From contig JAAMXP010001936.1 of assembly GCA_019693395.1 (NCBI GenBank), positions 1-27,814 of the forward strand: a stretch of DNA of 27,814 nt, given 5' to 3'. This document shows positions 9,343 to 20,050 of this stretch, one piece after another. The translations under genes and the position numbers were made by a program. The notes under the pieces are model-generated. The model worked only from the letters and a program-made list of their open reading frames with translations, made no database searches and was not told where the DNA came from. Origin of the DNA: Ettlia oleoabundans. Taxonomy: Eukaryota > Chlorophyta > Chlorophyceae > Chlamydomonadales. Every line of letters starts with the position of its first letter. Position 1 is the stretch's first letter.

Positions 9343-12300
9343 CTAAGCCAGCCAAAAGGCGGACAAGACGGACAGGTACAGGACACGGCAGTACAGCAGG
9401 CTGGCGGCAGCATATGTGCCCCGCATTGGCTGTGGCTGGGGCGGCAGCTCACCTCCGGAGCTTAACAGCAGCGACTCCCAGTCACGGTCATCTTGCAGCC
9501 TATCTGGCACCACAGCATGCTCAACAGCCAGCGTCGGCTGGGACGGCATCCCCCACCCCTGCTGGCTGCTGGGATGTGCAAGCGGTGCCTGCCAACGAGC
9601 GGCCGCCAGCTGGGGAATGGCGGGCGATGGCGGCAGCCCAAAGTTGCTATGCCCGGGCAGAGCGCTGACGCCCGTGCTGCTGCTCACCAGGCTGCGGCTG
9701 CCATGAGAGCTCCCTGGGGATGCAGCTGCACGGCGGCTGGCAACTGGGAGGGGAGGCTGCTGCAGCCCACGGTTGCGCCGCTGGTTGGCGCAACAGCTGC
9801 ACGTGTGCAAGCATCAAGGCTCTGAAAGGCCTGGCTGCTGGCTGCATCCGGCAAGGTTGTGGGCTGCACCTGCGGCGTTTGCAGTCGCAGCTCCGCGCCT
9901 GCCCTCTCCCCATGCGCCTGCCCCGGCATGTATGCCTGCTGGCCTTGCATCACAGGCTGCACAGGCCGCAGCAAGGGGTGCTGCTGCTGCTGCTGATGGC
10001 CTTCCCTTAGCAGGTGCAAGGGGCGTTGTCCTTGCTGCTCCTCGCGTGGCATGTCCAGTTGCACTGCTTGCTGCTGCTGCTGGAGCTGCTGATGTGTTAT
10101 CGGCATCAAAGGGCGCAGGTCGCCCGACGCGGAAGGGGCTAGGAAGGAAAGGCTGCACGCCGTCGCACGCGCCGGGCGCTGCGGCGAGCTCAAGTCAGCG
10201 CTGCCACCGCTGCGGCTGCGAGCGAGACGCCTAGCATCCCCGGCATTTTTTGTTGGCTTGCCAGTGCCGCCTCCCGTTGTACCAGCTCCAGTACCAGTGG
10301 CGGTGGAGTTTGCGACTGGGCCAGGCTCCTTGCACGGCAAACCGTCACTGTCTTCCAGGCTGCAGACGAATGGTTGGAAAGAAAAGTCACCACCTTAATT
10401 TAGCCACGTAGCCCCAACACAATCACTGTGTTTTTTGACAGTAAGCACCTAAGGTAAGGCCGAAGCACGGCAAGTTGTGGCGGCTGCGCCAGCGAGCAGA
10501 TCCGGCGCAAGGCGGCAGGAAGAGGCTGGGATTGCGGAGCCCCAAACACTCAGTAAGCTGGAATGCAGCCCTTGCAGTTCAGCAATGATTAGCCGCAACA
10601 TCTGGTATGCAGCTATGCACTGGGTGACGCTGACTGAAATGCAGCGGCCAGCGCCGTGTGCAGCACCCACCTGAGCAGCTGCTGGATGTAGCGGCTGTGG
10701 GCCTCCAGCTGCATTTGTAACCTGTGCTGCGCCTGCACACAGGCAGGTGAATAGCAGCGGGAGTATCCTGCTTAGTGCGACCAGTTAGTGTTTAGCGGCA
10801 GGAAGGGACCATGTTCTATCAAGCAAACACAAACCACCAAGCCCCCCGCACCGTGTTGACTATCACATAAATCACAGAAAACAGCAGGTTGCTGCACCGC
10901 CACATTTGTCTAAACACAGCTGCAGTGGCTTGCCTGGAGGGTGGCTGAGAGCTGTTGCTGCATTGCAATCTGCGTCTGCAGTGCAGCCTTCAAAAGGTTC
11001 CTCCATTGATCTGCCTCCACCCCACCCGCTCCCACTTGCGTTCCACCTCCCGCTGCTACGCTGCTGGCCTGGTTGGCGCTGTCGCATTGCTCTGCGGCAG
11101 CACCTGAAGCAATCTGCGGCTGCTGTGCCAGCTGGACTTCGCCAGCTGGCGCCGCCGCCATGTCAGCACCCAAGTCGGCCTCCGGGCAGCCCTGTGCAAG
11201 CGCCTGCTCAGCACCCAGACCTGCCAGATCAGGCTCGCTGCCCCACCCAGGCAGCATATCATAGAACTTTGGCAGCCCTTCGTGCCCGTCGTCAGAGCCA
11301 AGGCAGCCAGAGTTGTCGGCACCCGGCAGCGGTGGCGGCGGCTGCTGCCGCACGCTGTCGCAATCTGCTGCCATGCGCACTGCTTCCTGGTCAGGCCTGA
11401 GACCCGCACTGGCGCTGGTACTGCCGGCGGGCACGGCGTCACCACTGCCGCTCCCGCCAGCGCCACTGGCGCCGCCTCCGCTGCCGCTTTGCTTCCTGCG
11501 CCCGATGCCCGCTTTGCGTTTGTTGCCGGCATTGTTGGAAAGCGCAGCGCGGTACTTCTGCAGATGGCTCTTTATGTGGTACAGGTTCAGCCCTGCGCAC
11601 ATGAGGTCAGCCACGCTAGCCAGTTTTGGAGAAGTGGGACGGTGGGTGTATGGTGCACAGTGGATGGTGGGTGATTGGACTGGTGCCACGATGTTCACGC
11701 CCACACATGATGCCCACCTGGCTCATTCATCAGCACCAAAATGCGTTTCGGGGTGGCTGTGTGGGCGCCACCTGCACAGCAGGAAGCAAAAACAACACGG
11801 GCGCGCCACCTTAAACCCTTGGCAATTGCTAGTTACACCAGGCATGGGCCAGCAATGCAGGCACGGATGCATTGGGTTGAAGCACGTTCACAGGGCTGGT
11901 GCCGCTGGGAGGCGAACCCGGGCTTGGGCTGACTTGCAGCGTGCAGGCCCGATGCAGGAACGGCGAGGGCTGCCAGCACCCACCTAGCTGCCGCACAGCG
12001 TCGGCAAAACGCGAGTGGAGCTGGGGCGTCCATCGCAGGCGCTGGGTGCGGGACTGGCCTGCAGGGTGCACCGATTGGATGTCAGGCCACAGCTGCTTTC
12101 GAATCACAGGAAGCTTGTGTTTATGATGAAGCATAGAGGAAGGGCAGAGACACGCAGGAAATGCAATGCTTGCTGCCCGCTGCAATGCTTGCTGCCCGCA
12201 CAGCTATATGCCGAGCAAGGACCTTGTGAACACAATGAGGCATGACTAGCCAGCCTACCTTCGTCCCCGTCATGCAAGGCATCAGGGAGGCGCTGCTGTT

Positions 12301-12658
12301 CACCATGAAGGCTGAACCCTGCAGCTAGAGTTACCCCCTTAACAGCTGCAGGAACCCACGCCACAGGCGGTGCCCCGCTGGTCGGTACGGGGCCTGCAGT
12401 CAGTGGCAAGCTGTCGGACTGCCCTCGCCAGCCCAGCCCATCCGGTAAACATCCCAAAGGCAAGCTGATATGGGGCACCGACGAACAGTAGGAGGACGGG
12501 ACGAGGCCTTGCAGCAAGGAGGCCTGCAAGACAGGGCCGCGAGATGGGAGGCGGTTGATAGTTGCGCAGTTCGCCGCGCTACATACGGCGCCATTGCGCA
12601 TGCGGCAGGCCGCGGGCGGTGCCTCGCTGCTTGCCTCTGAGCCATAGCGTTCCTGCAT
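9343..12658 (-). CDS. MYB-CC (GARP) transcription factor, PHR1/PSR1-like, copy 1
   Basis: This is a nuclear DNA-binding factor of the family that controls phosphate-starvation responses in plants (PHR1) and Chlamydomonas (PSR1). Exons in transcription order, all phase-matched: 12658-12259, 12058-11984, 11771-11718, 11592-10934, 10732-10671, 10359-9688, 9568-9343 (about 715 residues). The single GARP/MYB repeat spans about residues 140-191: RLRWTPQLHSRFADAVRQLGG, ATPKRILVLM and YHIKSHLQKYR. The MYB-CC coiled coil (LHEQLE-type) spans about 375-416, ending in QMQLEAHSRYIQQLL across the exon 4/5 junction. The rest is Ala/Gln/Gly-rich activation-type sequence, with a C-terminal WESLLLSSGGEL that resembles the paralog's LEPLLISSGVLDEL. 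The exon 4 donor is GC (CAG|GCAAGC at 10933). The last intron (9687-9569) is inferred from a frame change and is the weakest part. The start is the first in-frame ATG; an upstream exon is possible. It lies in tandem with the gene at 13822-16684. Confidence 0.9.
12162..12199. repeat. Perfect 19-nt tandem duplication in an intron
   Basis: TGCAATGCTTGCTGCCCGC occurs twice back to back (12162-12180 and 12181-12199) in the first intron of the first MYB-CC gene. Confidence 0.9.
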
Positions 12659-13821
12659 TGGCACACGTCCGCTGCCCCTTTCCCAATGCTGCGCGTTGGA
12701 TGCTGGACAAACTAAGCACTGTAGCGTGTCGCCCAACTCGCAGCGGATGGAGGAAAGGGGGGGCTAGGGCGGCGATGGGTGCTTGTAAAGCGGCCTAAGC
12801 TTGCCAGCAAGAACCAAACTGGGGCCACGAAAAGCCCGCCTGTGGGTTGCAGGAACCCGAATGAAGCGCATGCCACGGTAGTGCTGTTGCAGGCTAAGTA
12901 GTGGATACCCGGGGTACGAGCCCGGGTTCCGTTAATAGGCTGCATTATTGATGTGGACAAATTGAGCTCAGCTGCCCAAGACCCGCAAAGCTGCGGTGGC
13001 GCGCAGCTGCCACCATTAAGCTGAGACTCTCTGCTATCGCGGCAGCAACATCCCACCCGCCTCCGCCGCTGCTCGCCCGCTTCATTGTCTTACGATTTTT
13101 TCACACCCTAAACCACTCTTCAATTCTTCATGCCTCCCAAGTAGGGTGAGGTTATTGATCATTCGTGTAGGAAAGGTGAAAGCCGACAGCTAAAACAAAG
13201 CTTCCAGCAAGGGCGAACTGGTGCTGCGCAGGCTCGGCAGTCAAAGAGGCCGGGTTGGGTGTGTTTGTGTAGTGCTGAGGAGCGGCACAAAAGAACAACA
13301 GCAGAGAAGCTGTCAATACGGTTTGAGATGAAAAGGAATGACATTCAAGGTACTGCAAAGATACGAACCAAGGTTTGCTTCTCAGCAGCAAGACCAGACC
13401 CGCGCAAACATGACAGACAGGGTCAGCTGGAAGGTACGTGCACGGAGACGAATGCTTGTGGCTGGGTTGTGCATTTGGCTGGCATCATAACCCCAAGAGA
13501 ACCCTAACCCAGTGAAAGTCAGACAAATCCCGCAAAAATGTGATGCAATCAGTAAACTGCCACGATGACGGCAGGAAAGAAGCTGCAGTGAAGTCTGGAG
13601 GTTGGGCGGAAAGCGGTGATGCAAGGTGTGTTGGGTTTGTTTACCGAAAGTATGGAACCAAATGTAATATAATCAATCTGCTGACATTTTCGTTGTTGGC
13701 TCTTGTGCTGATCAAGAGGATAAACCGAGTTTTTCACGACAGGACATCAAGGCCCGGCATAACGAGCGAAGACAGTTTTGGTTTCCTTAGGCTGAAGGGT
13801 AGGCTGATGCCCAGTTGACAC
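12659..13821. other. Region between the tandem MYB-CC genes
   Basis: It should hold the promoter and 5' leader of the downstream MYB-CC gene and the 3' UTR of the upstream one, as both are on the minus strand. No minus-strand TGTAA was found here. No P1BS element (GNATATNC), the binding site of PHR1-type factors, was found, so autoregulation through that site is not supported. The short reading frames present have no splice-compatible partners. Confidence 0.5.
12907..12927. repeat. Inverted repeat ACCCGGG/CCCGGGT
   Basis: ACCCGGG (12907-12913) and CCCGGGT (12921-12927) flank a 7-nt spacer about 250 bases upstream of the first MYB-CC start codon. It could be a palindromic protein-binding site or a chance hairpin. 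It was examined as a possible tRNA T-arm and does not fit one. Confidence 0.45.
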
Positions 13822-16684
13822 CTACATGCTGGCTAGCAGCTCATCCAACACTCCAGAGCTGATCAACAGAGGCTCCAAGGCAGCATCTGACAGCCTCAAG
13901 GAGTCCATTGCAGCAAACCGGAAGGATTGCCCTGGCTGCAACGAGGGCAGGCGCGGCGGCGGCTGCACGGCCGCCAGACCGCCGGACGCCGCCTCACACT
14001 GACTCGTTGCAGCAGGGGATGCCAGGTGATGTTGGATGCTGCCCTGCTGCTGTAGTAAGCTGGCTCTGCATGTCTCCATGTAGTTTTCGTAGCAACTGGC
14101 CAGGCTGGCGAGGTGACTGGCTTGAGAGGGGTCCCCTGAGGCAACTGGCAGCCGCTCAACATTTGCCATCTCAACACAGGTCCAGGCACCGCCCTCCCTA
14201 ACCTGTGCCGCCTGGGCGGCGGGACTGCCGGCAGCGTCACTGGTGGCGCCAGCTGCAGCGGCAGCCATGCTGGCCAGTTCTTGCAGTAAAGCATCCACCT
14301 GCCGCGCGGATGTGGGCACCTGAGTGACTTCCACACGAGACTGTAGCGCCAGCCCTGCCTGTGCCTGGGGCAGCTGAACACATAGACCCTGCCCCTGCCC
14401 CTGCGCATGCTGCTGCATTGCGTGCCCCTGCCCAGCTGCAAGCTGCTGCACTGCCGCACCATGCTGCACCGTGATGGACGGCACTGCGTGCTGCTGAACG
14501 CCGTGGAGGGCGCCACTGCTGCTGCTGGGTAATGCTTGCTCCGGCGCATCTCTCCTGCAAGAGGGAACAGAACAGGAACTGCTGTCAGCGCAATCTCATC
14601 GTGGCGGCGTAACTTACAACTGGAAGGGCTGACTGCATTGCCTGGAGCAATGCCCGCACACAGCAGCAGCGTTTTATGAGTCTCAAAGCTTAGGTTGCGC
14701 CCAGACGTTTCCAAGTCAAGCCGCACATTCGGCCTGATGCGAAAGCAGCACCAGGCATTCAGTGTGCAGCACCCACCTGAGCAGCTGCTGGATGTAGCGG
14801 CTGTGGGCATCCAGCTGCATCTGCACCTCATGCTGTGCCTGCAAGTCGGGGCACAGCAGGCAAAGCGGGCAGGCTGTCAGGGCGCCGAAAAGAACACCTG
14901 TCGCCGATGGTTTGCTGTATGTCGTGCTGCATCCTTCATGCCAGCGGGCCGCAGGACACAGGCATGCAGAATGGCGCAATGGCAGAAACACCAGCACAAC
15001 ATATGGCGCAGCAGACCATCGCAACTGAAAAATAATGAATGACAAGCAAGGCACGTGCAGGTCTGCAGCTTGCCTGGATTGTGGCCGACAGATAACGCTC
15101 CAGCTCCGTCTGAGCCTGCAGTGCCGCCGACAGCTGGCGGTCCACCTGGCAGGGGGCGGCCTGCCCAGGATGCACAGCAGCCGTCAACGCAGCAGAGGCA
15201 GTAGGGGCGAGCCCGTCGCTGCCGCCCTGCTGGCAGCTCCTGGCTGCTGACCCTTGGAGGCAGCTGCCTTCTGGCAGGGTGCCGGAACCCCTGCCGAGCA
15301 GCTGTGTGGGACGTGAGGGCTGCTGAGGTGCTGCCTCATTCTGGCCGTCCAACTCCAGGAACAGCTCAAAGAGGTCCAGGGGGTCGGCTGCACTGCTGGC
15401 TTCACTGGTGGTAGTCCAGGAGCTGGAGCCCTCCCGGGATGCCGGCATGCTGTGCACGACATGCTGCATGCTGTGCATGCCGCCAACACTTGCTGCTGCT
15501 GCATCAAGATCAAACTCTTCCAGGGTGCCGCTAGCGGCCCGACCGCGGGCCGAGCGCGCCCTGCGCTGCTTGGCGGCGGCGCCTGCCACCAAGGCGCGGT
15601 ACTTCTGCAGGTGGCTCTTCACGTGGAACATGGTCAGGCCTGCACAGAAGGGCAAGGACAAAACAGTTTACAATTAGTCGGGTGCGCGGACAAAGCTCCT
15701 CTGCACAGTCTGCTTGCATGTGCCCAAGAGTGCTGGGGAGGTTTTGCGCCATAAAGCATGCAGCAGCAGCAACACAGGCAGGCTGGACTAGTGGAACCAC
15801 TACAGCCCTGAAACTGCAGTTGGTAGCACGCGCCCAAGCGACTCAGTACTGGACACACCTGGATCACCCATCACGGCCAGGATACGCTTGGGGGTGGCGT
15901 TAAACGCGCCACCTGCAAAGCGTAAGGGGATAACATGGGGCATTCAGCAACGGGGCTCTTACAAAGGGAGTGAGGTGCAGACCCTGGCGCGCAACCAAGG
16001 TGGAACAGGAGCATGCAAGCAGCCTGCTTTATTGTACTGCCCGAACCTTTGAACTACAAACAACAACAGTATGTCATCTCCAACAGGCAGGACAGCAACC
16101 GCTTGTTGGGTTGTGTTGTGCCACTGGCACACCCACCTAGCTGCCTGACGGCCTCGACAAACCGCTTGTGCAGCTCTGGCGTCCACCGCAGTCTCCTGCC
16201 TTTTGATGAACCTGCAGGAAAAACAAGGAAAAAGCGTGCATCTGTGAGGGCTGTAAAGCAAAGCAGCTGCTGGGGGTGGGAGGTAGGGCTGGGAGGGAGC
16301 GTGCTGGGTGAAAGGCAGGAGAAGGAGGGAGCATGCACAGGCAGAATGACAGCGCGCCAGCTGGCAAGGCACAGCCCCGACTTTTGCGGCAGCTGGGGTT
16401 TTCGGGGTGCTCAAGCTAGCGCTGCGCTTACCCTCACGCCCTGCTGCCTCTCGGTCCTGTGAGCTGCATTGCTCTGACTGGTGGGACGACTGCGCATTGG
16501 CGTCCGCTGCTGCACAAGGCGGCTGCCAGGGGTGCTCTGCTGCAGAGGCAGAGCGGCAGGGCCGGTGCGTGTGCGTGTCCTGGCCGGCTGCGCTTGGGCC
16601 AAAAGCATCCAAGGCTGTTGCCTGCGGCGCGGGCTGCTGTGAAGACTGCGCTGCAAGGCTGTCCACCAGTCCGTGGCAGCGCAT
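13822..16684 (-). CDS. MYB-CC (GARP) transcription factor, PHR1/PSR1-like, copy 2
   Basis: This is a tandem paralog of the gene at 9343-12658. Exons in transcription order: 16684-16432, 16211-16137, 15912-15859, 15639-15074, 14838-14777, 14554-13822 (about 580 residues), every junction phase-matched. Exons 2, 3 and 5 are exactly 75, 54 and 62 nt, the same as in copy 1, with the same phases. The MYB repeat spans about residues 90-142: RRLRWTPELHKRFVEAVRQL, FNATPKRILAVMGDPG and FHVKSHLQKYR. The MYB-CC coiled coil spans about 298-336: TELERYLSATIQ joined to QMQLDAHSRYIQQLL. A short basic stretch (KQRRARSARGRA) follows the MYB repeat. The rest is Gln/Ala/Ser-rich. The C-terminus LEPLLISSGVLDELLASM is acidic and leucine-rich, like an activation motif. 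The exon 4 donor is GC (CAG|GCAAGC at 15073), as in copy 1. The start is the only in-frame ATG before the MYB repeat; an additional 5' exon cannot be excluded. Confidence 0.92.
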
Positions 16685-18214
16685 CGCTCCGGTTATCACT
16701 GGCAAAGGCTTGGGTCTGCACACAAGCGGCAGGCGGCACGGCGGGAGCGGGTGAGGTGAGCCCTGGGAGCTGGTGCGCCACCACAAAATCTTCGACCGCG
16801 ACCGCGGAGACGCCAGCAAGGATCGCCCTGGCTGTGGCAGGGTGAAGCTGCGCTGCGCGGGCTTGCCTGTTTGAAAGTGCAACGAGAGAGGCTCCCTACA
16901 CAACGCGGCAGCTCGCACGGTTGAAAGGTGTATTTTATGTCTTTAATATGGGTGGTTGCCGCATAATAAGGGGAAATAGGTGCTCAACGCCTGAAAAATA
17001 ACAGGTGGAAAGGCCCGACTACCGAGCAGAGGTCTGGAAAGCTGGCTTCCAGCTTCATTTTTAGCTACCACAAATGATTCGTCTTTAGGTTTCTAAGGGG
17101 TGCTGCAACTTAACTCCTTCGCCGCTCTGAAATGTCAAAGACGAAGCTGACGGGTGTGTTTTGCGACGGGTTTCGCTCCCGTCCTTGCACATAGGCTCCC
17201 GCTGCCCCCAGCTGGCCTCAGGCGGGACCGCCGCTTGCGCCAGCTGGCCCCGGCACCTGAGCCCCTCTTGCTGAACACTTGTTCTCTTGGCAAGAGTGTT
17301 TTGCGATGCCTGTTAAGCCAGTAATGCCCCACCCTGCTCCTCCCTGCCAAGCTGGATCAGGTCTTGGGTGCCTGCTGGTTTATGTTGCCAGCGCCGTCAG
17401 CACAAGTGCATGCAGATCACATCTTGCAGCGTCTATATTAGCTAGAATGCACTAGTGAAATGTCAGCAATGCGCGAGAGCAACGTGCATGCTGAAAACGC
17501 GCTGACAATTTGATACAAACAAGGGGATGGGGTGACGCTGGATGGGTCCCCAAGGAGTGGCATCAGCAGGCAACCGCCACGTCAGCACCAACCGAATGGC
17601 GTCAGCTTTGGCCTGGCCTGGCGCCATCGCTGTTGCACCACAGTGTGAATGCCAAATAGCAGTTTGAACCAGTATCGATCAGAATGCACGTGCTGGTGCT
17701 AAAAGCCGAGCATGAAGAACAACATGAAGAAATAGTGCTGGTCCTGGCCTTGACCGCAAAGGCAAGCGTGAAACGCTTCGAAAGCGGCGGCCACGGGCAC
17801 GACAATGGAAGGGCCACAGTCTAGAAGGGCTTTGTGCGTAGTCATCAATCATGGATTCAAAAAGAAAGGAACAGCGTGGCCAGAGGCGTGCAATGTGCAG
17901 AAACTTGGACACAGAGTGTTGGGTGGTTGCGGGACAGGCTGGAGTGTTCTGTTACGCGACGAAAATTGAGAAACCTTCCCAATTTTTAGGAGCGGTATTT
18001 GTATTGCGTCACAACTGGTGTTGCCAACCGTCTGGAGGAATGCGCGTGGTTCTGTGCTTGGTTGTTTTGCAAATCTACCCAGCACCGCCGGAAGGCGTCA
18101 CGGTTGGGGATCAGGCTTGGTGTGTGCTGCCGCTCTGCGGCTGCCCCCAAGTGGCTGCCTGCCAAGTGATGAAGCTGCTGCTGTTGCCGCTGCTGCTTCG
18201 ACATGGCCAGAGGC
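16685..18214. other. Intergenic: MYB-CC copy 2 promoter and 3' UTR of the Q-rich gene
   Basis: Both flanking genes are on the minus strand. The reading frame of MYB-CC copy 2 exon 1 stays open upstream to 16918 without an ATG, so transcribed leader or an extra exon may lie there. From about 16920 to 17900 the sequence is less GC-rich than its surroundings and has no coding signal. No TGTAA on the minus strand and no GNATATNC site were found. Confidence 0.45.
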
Positions 18215-20050
18215 TCACCAGTGCCGAGCTTGCAGCAGGCGGTCAAAGGGATCCTCCTCAGCCCAGCCAGACAGAAACTCCCACAGGAACCCCTCCCGCC
18301 TCTGCAGGGAACACAGGTGCAGGCGGCAGGGATGAGGCGTAGTGACTTGGGGTCAGAACATAATTGGCTTTGCTCTCGGCAAGTGTTTGGGTATGTCTGG
18401 GGTTGTCTGGGAGCAGGCAAAGAGCCTGTCATGGAGGGCCAGGTGGGTACAGCAATCCTATCGGTAGGGCATGTCACGATGATATGGGTGTGCATGAACC
18501 CCGTACTGCCGGGAGAGTCCCGCAGCAGAGTGCGTTGCATGACTGCCCTAGACTGCTGAACTTGCCTGTGAAATGGTTGGCCCGCAATGCATGCCTGGGT
18601 AGGGCTGCGTCTTGGACACTGGCGGGAGCGCGCCTGCCGGGGAGAGGTCGGCTGCTGTGGCGCTGCTGCCATCGCTGTTGCTATCGATCACGCAGCGGCA
18701 TCCCTTGTCACACGTAGCCCGCGCTGTAGTTGCCGCTGCTGGCAGCGGCAGGTCGGGCAGCTGAGCGGGCGGGGGGTCATCAGGCTGCTGCCGCCGCCGC
18801 ATGCCGATCTCCTGCGATGTGCCCTTGGTTGCGTCCCCCGCCAGCCCTACCGCCACAAACCGCTGCTGACTGGTGTTATACTTTTGGGCCACAAACTGCC
18901 GTCGTTGGGCATCTGCTGCTGCTGGTTTCAGGGCGGGCAACCACTGCTGCAGGTGCTGCGTCCTTGGGCCCGACCGCTGCTGCTGTGGCGGCGACAGCTG
19001 CTGCTGCTGTTGATCCTTTGGCTGCTGGTGCAGGGGCGGCAGTGAGTGGTAATGCGGTAGCGTCACCTGGTGGCTGCGTTGATGCTGCTGCCCTTGCTGC
19101 AGAGTCCTGGGGCCCAGCGCGGCAGCGGCCGTGCGCGGCAGTGGCAGTGGCAGGCTATGGCTGCTGCCGCCAAAGCGATTGTGGGTAGCTGCAGCATGCC
19201 AACTGAGCCCCGGGGCACGCCCCACAGGTTGGCAGCCAGCACTGTCACCGGGCACCTGTTGGTCTATAGCGATGGCTGGCTGCCAACAGTTTTGGAGCTG
19301 CCACTGATGCCGCTGCAGCTGCTGTGCGTGCTGTGCCTGCTGCGACCGCTGACGTGGTTGCTGCTGCTGGGCCTTCACAGCTGCCACCACGCCAGAAGGG
19401 GCCAAGGTGGGCTTTGTTGCAGCAAAAGTGGGCGGCAGCATTCCGGCTGCCGCTGACGCCACGGCAGCTGCACAGGAGTTGGCAGCGATTACCGCATGGC
19501 ATGCTGCTTGTGCCGCGCTCTCAGACTGCAGCTGGGAGCCCGTCAAAACGCCAACGTGGTTGCTGCGCGAGACTGCTGGCACACCTGCAGGGCTGCTGCT
19601 GTGCAGCTTCTGCTGGGGCAATGATTCAGCAGCGGCGGGGGTTGCGGCGGCGGCGGATGTGCCCCTAGCGCGGGGGGTGGGGAGCAAGCTGCTCAGCTCC
19701 GCCGCTGCTGCTGCATCCAAACTACCGCTGCTCTTCCGCTCCTCTACGACTATTGCCTCCTCCGTGGTCGGCGACCCAGAAACGAAATCCTGGGAGCCAT
19801 GGCCCCCGACGCTGTGCGAGCTGAGGCTTTCCTCCCTGCCGCTTCCCACTGCCGTGCGCCGCCGCTTGCTGGCCCTTTGACGCGCTGCTGTGGGTGCATA
19901 AGACCCCTCCTTTGACTCCTCCAGACCTCGTCCCATGTGCCCTAGGCTTACTGACTGCAGTTTTGAGAAAAAGCAAAGCAGGCGGGCCATTGTCAGGAGC
20001 CTGACTCGACTGGGGGAAAACGGCACAAGCGGTCCAGACCTTGAACCCAT
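18215..20050 (-). CDS. Gln/Ala-rich protein of unknown function
   Basis: I do not recognise this protein. A frame open for about 1.5 kb (20050-18566) ends at a GC donor (CAG|GCAAGT at 18565). It joins in phase to a final exon 18301-18215 that adds 28 residues, RREGFLWEFLSGWAEEDPFD plus RLLQARHW, for a total of about 523 residues. Without that splice the frame stops after ASSAV. The N-terminal part has a basic cluster (RQRASKRRRT) that could be a nuclear localisation signal. The middle is low complexity with polyglutamine runs (QQQQPRQRSQQAQHAQQLQ, QQPKDQQQQQ) and Ala-rich segments; a near C-terminal region has DKGCRC. The composition resembles transcriptional co-regulators, but this is inference only. 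The start is uncertain: a good acceptor (CTGCAG) precedes 19954 in phase 0, so the true first exon may lie upstream in 20051-21553. It stands directly upstream of the two MYB-CC genes on the same strand. Confidence 0.6.

Noticed and set aside
12901..12930. Possible tRNA fragment or T-arm around the CCCGGG inverted repeat
   Set aside because: The loop does not match the conserved T-loop pattern and no acceptor, D or anticodon arms could be found on either strand.
13100..13512. Telomere-like CCCTAAAC and AACCCTAACCC near 13105 and 13500
   Set aside because: Only single, isolated units are present; there is no tandem array, so this is not an interstitial telomere.
18361..18672. Minus-strand frame 17986-18672 continuing past the Q-rich gene
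   Set aside because: It is explained as a different-frame shadow across an intron and the 3' UTR. The phase-matched splice 18566 to 18301 gives a better product ending at 18215.
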